Origin: SHLQ01 sp964441145
GTDB lineage: Bacteria > Actinomycetota > Acidimicrobiia > Acidimicrobiales > SHLQ01
Direction: 5' to 3'
Length of the DNA: 34,780 nucleotides
Assembly (NCBI GenBank): GCA_964441145.1
Contig: CAYTUB010000022.1
Span: forward strand, 1 to 34,780
Under the pieces are notes generated by a model. That model saw nothing but the letters and a program-made list of their open reading frames with translations. It was not told where the DNA came from and searched no databases. The position numbers and the translations under genes are program-made. Of the stretch, positions 31,440 to 34,780 are shown piece by piece. Numbering within the stretch: the stretch's first letter is position 1; the number at the start of each line of letters is the position of its first letter.

Positions 31440-32232
31440 CCTCAGGCGTTCCGCCATTCGCCGAGGCACCTTCGGGGCCGACGACAGCTCGGCTGTGCAC
31501 GTTGGACACCGCGGCTATAGCCGCAATTCCAACGAATGCTCCGGCGAGTACATCAACAAGAAAATGATGTCCGGTTACCAGGACGATGAACACCGTGATC
31601 AGGGGATGAACGATGCCCATTATCCCCAGCCAGCGCCGGGAACGAACCCGGAAAAGTACCCAGCTCAGAGCCACTGCCCAGGCGACATGCATCGATGGCA
31701 TCGCGGCGAGCTGATTGGCGGCGCCAGTACCGGGCAGCGAGTACGGATTTGGCCCGTACACGACCGAGGCGTCCACCACCCCGTTGAGTAGACGCGGCGG
31801 CGCAAGAGGAAACAGCACATAGATCGCCAGACCGGCCACAGTCATCACGACCAGACCATCGCGAAGGATCGGAAAGACATGGTCGCGACTGCGAAGGAAG
31901 GCAATGACCACCAGCGCGATTGTGACGGGAAAGTGCAGCAGGTAATAGCTGTTGGCAAAGAGCGCCACGGGTTCGGTCAAGACCAGTTGTTGGAGCTCGG
32001 CTTCGATTCCGATACCGACTCGTTCTTGGAAGGCTCGCACGGCTCGGGCGTTTGCAAGTGCAACCGAATCTGTTGCCTGGCTGAACGATCGCGCCAGGCT
32101 GTACAGCACCCACATCAGCGCGATTGCCGCGCCATTCCTGCCAATATCGAGCGCGCGATTTCGACCCGCCGCCTCGATAGTGCGTTCGCCTGCACTTGCC
32201 CTATCGCCTAAGAGATACTCTCGCCTCTCCAT
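31414..32232 (-). CDS. PAP2-superfamily membrane phosphatase
   Basis: About 272 residues with six hydrophobic segments. The phosphatase signature appears in three parts: FPLAPPRLL, AMPSMHVAWAVALSW (PSMH for the usual PSGH) and TGHHFLVDVLAGAFVG (His and Asp of the third motif). This is the inositolphosphotransferase/Aur1-like subgroup that acts on lipid phosphates or phosphoinositols. ATG 32232 is preferred; a TTG at 32268 would add 12 residues and overlaps an operator-like palindrome. It interrupts the usual rplI-dnaB pair and, judging by the strong terminator upstream, has its own promoter. Confidence 0.85.
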   Translation of the reverse strand: MERREYLLGDRASAGERTIEAAGRNRALDIGRNGAAIALMWVLYSLARSFSQATDSVALANARAVRAFQERVGIGIEAELQQLVLTEPVALFANSYYLLHFPVTIALVVIAFLRSRDHVFPILRDGLVVMTVAGLAIYVLFPLAPPRLLNGVVDASVVYGPNPYSLPGTGAANQLAAMPSMHVAWAVALSWVLFRVRSRRWLGIMGIVHPLITVFIVLVTGHHFLVDVLAGAFVGIAAIAAVSNVHSRAVVGPEGASANGGTPEAFHTLSTG

Positions 32233-32242
32233 AGTCCACGTT

Positions 32243-32257
32243 ACAAAAGACTTTTGT
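32243..32257. promoter_or_regulatory. ACAAAAG-A-CTTTTGT palindrome before the PAP2 gene
   Basis: A perfect 7+1+7 inverted repeat lies 11 bases upstream of the ATG of the PAP2 gene and downstream of the ribosomal operon terminator. Its AT-rich sequence stands out from the GC-rich surroundings. It may be a repressor operator overlapping the promoter. Confidence 0.45.
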
Positions 32258-32284
32258 GCGAGCGCCAATGCGTCCCAAAACGAC

Positions 32285-32314
32285 CGATGGGCCGCCCCAA
32301 GGGACGACCCATCG
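32285..32314 (-). terminator. Strong intrinsic terminator of the rpsF-ssb-rpsR-rplI operon
   Basis: On the minus strand CGATGGGTCGTCCC pairs with GGGGCGGCCCATCG over all 14 positions (two G-U pairs), with a two-base centre, and GTCGTTTT follows. It is 34 bases after the rplI stop and separates this operon from the PAP2 gene. Confidence 0.85.
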
Positions 32315-32347
32315 AATTGGTTTCGCAGTGATGCGGCTTGAGAAGAG

Positions 32348-32800
32348 TTACTCCTCTTCGGCCACGATCTCGATGGTGACAGGGAACTCGACCTGTGAGT
32401 GGATCTTGGTCATCACCATGTGCTGACCAAGCGTCTTCAACGGTGCGTCGAGCTGCAAGGCTTTGCGATCGACGACCTGACCCGTTTGGGTTTCGATCGC
32501 CGTCGAAATGTCGCTTACCGTTACCGAGCCGAACAGCGTTCCGCTCTCGTCGGTCTTGGCCGAAATCGTAATGACCTGCGGTACAAGACTCGCCGCGACC
32601 TTGTCGGCCTCAGCTCGGTTTGCTTCGTTCTTCGCAGCGTGAGCCTTACGCATTGCCTGGGCCTCAGCCTCGGCTCCCTTTGTGGCCTTGTAACCAAGAC
32701 CACGGGGAAGCAGGTAATTGCGGAAGTACCCGTCGGCGACGACGACTACGTCACCGCGTGTGCCGAGTCCGTCGACGTCTTGCTTCAAAATGACCTGCAT
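32348..32800 (-). CDS. rplI: 50S ribosomal protein L9
   Basis: A 150-residue L9. The N-terminal globular domain has the signature GLGTRGDVVVVADGYFRNYL followed by LPRGLGYKA; a long connecting helix (residues about 45-80, rich in Ala, Lys and Glu) leads to the C-terminal domain with GTLFGSVTVSDIS and the final VEFPVTIEIVAEE. Length is usual. Its ATG overlaps the rpsR stop by one base, so they are translationally coupled. It is the last gene before the operon terminator. Confidence 0.97.
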   Translation of the reverse strand: MQVILKQDVDGLGTRGDVVVVADGYFRNYLLPRGLGYKATKGAEAEAQAMRKAHAAKNEANRAEADKVAASLVPQVITISAKTDESGTLFGSVTVSDISTAIETQTGQVVDRKALQLDAPLKTLGQHMVMTKIHSQVEFPVTIEIVAEEE

Positions 32801-33228
32801 CAGCCCTCCTCCGTCGTTTCAACAACAGCTGCGACCTCTTCGGTTGTTGCCTCGGTTACCTCAGCTCCCTCAGAAGCCTCGCCCTCTGCAGGCTTGCGCT
32901 CGTCGCGAGGACCGCGATCTCCGCGGTCGCCACGATCACGATCGCGGCCACGGTTGTTTCGTTGCGTGGTGACCCGTGTTGTGTACGGCATCAACGCCAT
33001 CTCGCGGGCGTTCTTGATCGCACGTGCGACCTCAGCCTGCTGTTGGGTGTCGTTACCAGTGACGCGACGCGCACGGATCTTGGCTCGGTCAGACATGAAC
33101 CGCTTGAGCAGGTTTACGTCCTTGTAGTCGATGTACTCGACCTTCTCGGAGGTGAGGACCGAGACCTTCTTCTTCGTGCGACGGCCGTCGTCACGTTTCT
33201 TATTGCGTGGGGGTGGCTTCTTGGCCAT
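32800..33228 (-). CDS. rpsR: 30S ribosomal protein S18 with extended C-terminus
   Basis: A 142-residue S18, about 60 residues longer than the usual 75-90. Residues about 20-88 are the normal core: YIDYKDVNLLKRFMSDRAKI, RARRVTGNDTQQQAEVARAI and KNAREMALMPYT. It is the zinc-free form without the N-terminal cysteines. The extra tail begins with Arg/Asp repeats (RGRDRDRGDRGDRGPRDER) and ends in about 30 acidic, Glu/Thr/Ala-rich residues. The tail is in frame up to a 1-base overlap with rplI, so it is not a missed stop. It is probably disordered; function unknown. Confidence 0.95.
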   Translation of the reverse strand: MAKKPPPRNKKRDDGRRTKKKVSVLTSEKVEYIDYKDVNLLKRFMSDRAKIRARRVTGNDTQQQAEVARAIKNAREMALMPYTTRVTTQRNNRGRDRDRGDRGDRGPRDERKPAEGEASEGAEVTEATTEEVAAVVETTEEG

Positions 33229-33265
33229 TGATTCGATTCTTCTTTCGTGAGATCTGTGTGATGCC

Positions 33266-33733
33266 CTAGAAGGGCTCTTCGTTCATGTCGTACTGGGGAG
33301 CTGGCGCCGGTGCGTTGTTGGCTGGGCGTTGTTGTTGCCCGCCGCCACCACCGCCTTGGCCCTGGCCTGCGCCGGGACCGTTGTACTCGTTGCGAGTGAG
33401 TTCAGCCGTGGCCCACTTCAGGCTCGGTGCGACGTCGTCTGCGACGATCTCGACCTTGTTGCGCTTCTCCCCATCTTGGTTCTCCCAAGATCGGTAATCG
33501 AGACGTCCATAGACGACGACTCGTGCGCCTTTTTGCAGTGAGTCACTCACGTTCTCGGCCAACTGACGCCAGCAAGTGACATCGAAGTAGGACACTCGGT
33601 CCTCTTGGCCGTCGCGGCCCTTCATGTTCCATGCCACGCCGAAGTTGGCGACTGCTGCGCCACCCGGGGTGAAACGAAGTTCAGGATCGCGGGTGAGGTT
33701 TCCAACGATTGTGACGGTGTTATCAAACGCCAT
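33266..33733 (-). CDS. ssb: Single-stranded DNA-binding protein
   Basis: A 155-residue SSB. The OB fold starts at NTVTIVGNLTRDPELRFTPG, continues with FDVTCWRQLAENV and KGARVVVYGRLDYRSWENQDG, and ends near residue 110. A Gly/Gln-rich flexible tail with a run of six glycines follows, ending in the acidic tip NEEPF that binds partner proteins (DnaB loader, RecQ, primase). It lies between rpsF and rpsR, the standard position. Confidence 0.97.
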   Translation of the reverse strand: MAFDNTVTIVGNLTRDPELRFTPGGAAVANFGVAWNMKGRDGQEDRVSYFDVTCWRQLAENVSDSLQKGARVVVYGRLDYRSWENQDGEKRNKVEIVADDVAPSLKWATAELTRNEYNGPGAGQGQGGGGGGQQQRPANNAPAPAPQYDMNEEPF

Positions 33734-33754
33734 GATGTTCGTGCCTTTCTCGGA

Positions 33755-34093
33755 CTACGCCGAGCTCGCGGCACCCAGGAGGCCTCGCTTGGTGGCCTCT
33801 GACTCTGGGAGCCGAATGATTTTGTGGCGAACGACATCGTCCGCGAGACGAAGAGCACGATCCTGAGAAGACAGGTCCTTGTACTCCGGGAGCAGGATTT
33901 CGAGCACCACGTAGGTGCCTTCCCACTTGTGGTTGATCCGGTAGGCAAAGCGGCGCTTTCCCCAGTGATCGACCTTGGCCACTGATCCGCCTTGGGCTTC
34001 AACCGTTTCGGTAACCAGTGTCTTCAAGTGACCATTGAGCGTTGCATCAGCAACGTCAGCGTCAAAAATGACCATTAATTCGTACGCTCGCAT
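33755..34093 (-). CDS. rpsF: 30S ribosomal protein S6
   Basis: A 112-residue S6: MRAYELMVIFDADVAD at the N-terminus, then VDHWGKRRFAYRINHKWEGT and YVVLEILLP. ATG 34093 is chosen because the full-strength ribosome binding site GGGAGGTGAT ends ten bases before it; other in-frame starts at 34102 and farther back either overlap that site or lengthen the protein without family similarity. It is the first gene of the rpsF-ssb-rpsR-rplI operon. Confidence 0.97.
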   Translation of the reverse strand: MRAYELMVIFDADVADATLNGHLKTLVTETVEAQGGSVAKVDHWGKRRFAYRINHKWEGTYVVLEILLPEYKDLSSQDRALRLADDVVRHKIIRLPESEATKRGLLGAASSA

Positions 34094-34116
34094 GTGGAGC
34101 ATCACCTCCCTGTGGA

Positions 34117-34150
34117 CTCGGCTTTTAACCGAGGCTCCGACTCTCGGAGC
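34117..34150 (-). promoter_or_regulatory. Tandem hairpins in the rpsF leader
   Basis: On the minus strand GCTCCGA-GAG-TCGGAGC (7-bp perfect stem) is followed at once by CTCGG-ttaaaag-CCGAG, then the ribosome binding site. Leaders of rpsF often bind the S6:S18 complex through a CCG-containing bulge for feedback control. Location fits, but I cannot confirm the exact known motif. Confidence 0.35.
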
Positions 34151-34337
34151 AGGGCATCTGTTGTCAGATTGCTGGACTCTTTGGTTAGGTCCGGAGACCG
34201 ACCCCAAAGAAGCCAACACCTGATGCTACAAACACCGAGACGTAAATCCGAATTTGGATCGTGGTTTCAACCTAGTCGCGCGGTGTGACATCGAACCTGT
34301 AGATCGCCCGTCGGTTGAGGCCAACGAGGCGTGAAGC

Positions 34338-34780
34338 CTATGGTCCGCAGCCTATGACGATCTCCACAAGGCCATCGGGGTCACCAACACAGGTGTTGAG
34401 CCCTCTGCCGCCGTAGTACTCGTCAAGACCAGGACCACCGTCGAGCGTGTCGGGACGAAACCCACCTCTCAAGACGTCGTCACCATCGCCACCTGAAATC
34501 GTGTCGGCGGCGCGGTCACCACGGAGCACATCATCGCCGCTGCCGCCCACGATGGTGTCGGCGCGCTTGCCGCCCGAAACGACGTCGTTGCCTGCCCCGG
34601 CATAGATGGTGTCGGCCCCTTTGTTGCCCCGGATCCTGTCATCACCGTCACCACCACGGATCTCGTCGGCCCCTTTGCCACCAAAGATCGCGTCATCACC
34701 CTCACCGCCACGAAGCTCGTCGGCGCCTCTGTTGCCTCGGATCATGTCATCACCAGCACCACCCCAGATCGTGTCATCAC
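34338..34780 (-). CDS. RTX-type calcium-binding repeat protein, 3' part
   Basis: At least 147 residues, open beyond the right edge of the window, so the 5' part is missing. Almost all of it is glycine/aspartate nonapeptide repeats of the GGxGxDxUx type: GGEGDDAIFGGKGADEIRGG, GGDGDDRIRGNKGADTIYAG, GGSGDDVLRGDRAADTISGG. These fold into a calcium-filled beta roll in secreted proteins. The last ~25 residues are repeat-free with two cysteines (NTCVGDPDGLVEIVIGCGP), a tail seen in actinobacterial members. It is co-oriented with rpsF but upstream of it on the minus strand with about 245 bases between. Confidence 0.9.
   Translation of the reverse strand, partial: DDTIWGGAGDDMIRGNRGADELRGGEGDDAIFGGKGADEIRGGDGDDRIRGNKGADTIYAGAGNDVVSGGKRADTIVGGSGDDVLRGDRAADTISGGDGDDVLRGGFRPDTLDGGPGLDEYYGGRGLNTCVGDPDGLVEIVIGCGP

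Overview
The window looks like chromosomal DNA of a high-GC actinobacterium, most likely an Acidimicrobiia-type (Ilumatobacter-like) organism. The reasons are the GC-rich coding bias, frequent GTG starts, an Ada-domain AlkA followed by ogt (an arrangement I remember from mycobacteria), a RecQ helicase with a C-terminal phosphoribosyltransferase-like domain, and the order rpsF-ssb-rpsR-rplI-(insert)-dnaB. This placement rests on gene content alone. No tRNA, rRNA, CRISPR array, prophage or complete insertion sequence was seen.

Layout. 1-377 is a 160-bp tandem repeat array running into the end of a glyoxalase-like gene. 853-2279 holds two overlapping kynurenine-pathway genes (3-hydroxyanthranilate dioxygenase, tryptophan 2,3-dioxygenase). 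2339-6775 holds a class-V PLP enzyme, an orphan AbiEi/DUF559-like protein and RecQ; the three junctions here each carry a copy of the same 45-bp palindrome. 6902-8815 holds a second VOC protein, an unrecognised protein and an acidic-repeat lipoprotein. 9107-10875 is an ECF sigma factor overlapping a membrane-protein gene, convergent with choline dehydrogenase. 12754-18004 holds a YeiH-family exporter, a uridine phosphorylase very like the enterobacterial enzyme, a second ECF sigma/membrane-protein pair and a two-gene ABC exporter; this stretch lies between two REP-like hairpins. 18095-20078 is alkylation repair (ada-alkA, ogt). 20116-22321 is zwf plus a HAD phosphatase. 22439-25531 holds a hemolysin III-like protein, a secreted DUF4214-like protein and a Kbp-like BON/LysM protein.

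25816-28317 is an FMN-riboswitch-led riboflavin operon (ribE-ribBA-ribH, no ribD). 28488-29707 holds a small membrane protein and a lipoprotein. 29805-34093 is the replication/ribosome block: dnaB, a PAP2 phosphatase with an operator-like palindrome, then rplI, rpsR (with an unusual charged tail), ssb and rpsF, ending in a strong terminator. The right edge cuts an RTX-repeat protein.

I see no unmistakable new defence or mobile system. The signals most worth following are the 45-bp palindrome family bracketing two genes, the 160-bp array that duplicates a gene's stop-codon region, a DnaA-box-like cluster beside dnaB, the extended S18 protein, two sigma-factor operons with promoter-like elements and unrecognised membrane partners, and a possible frameshifted small gene just before the FMN riboswitch.
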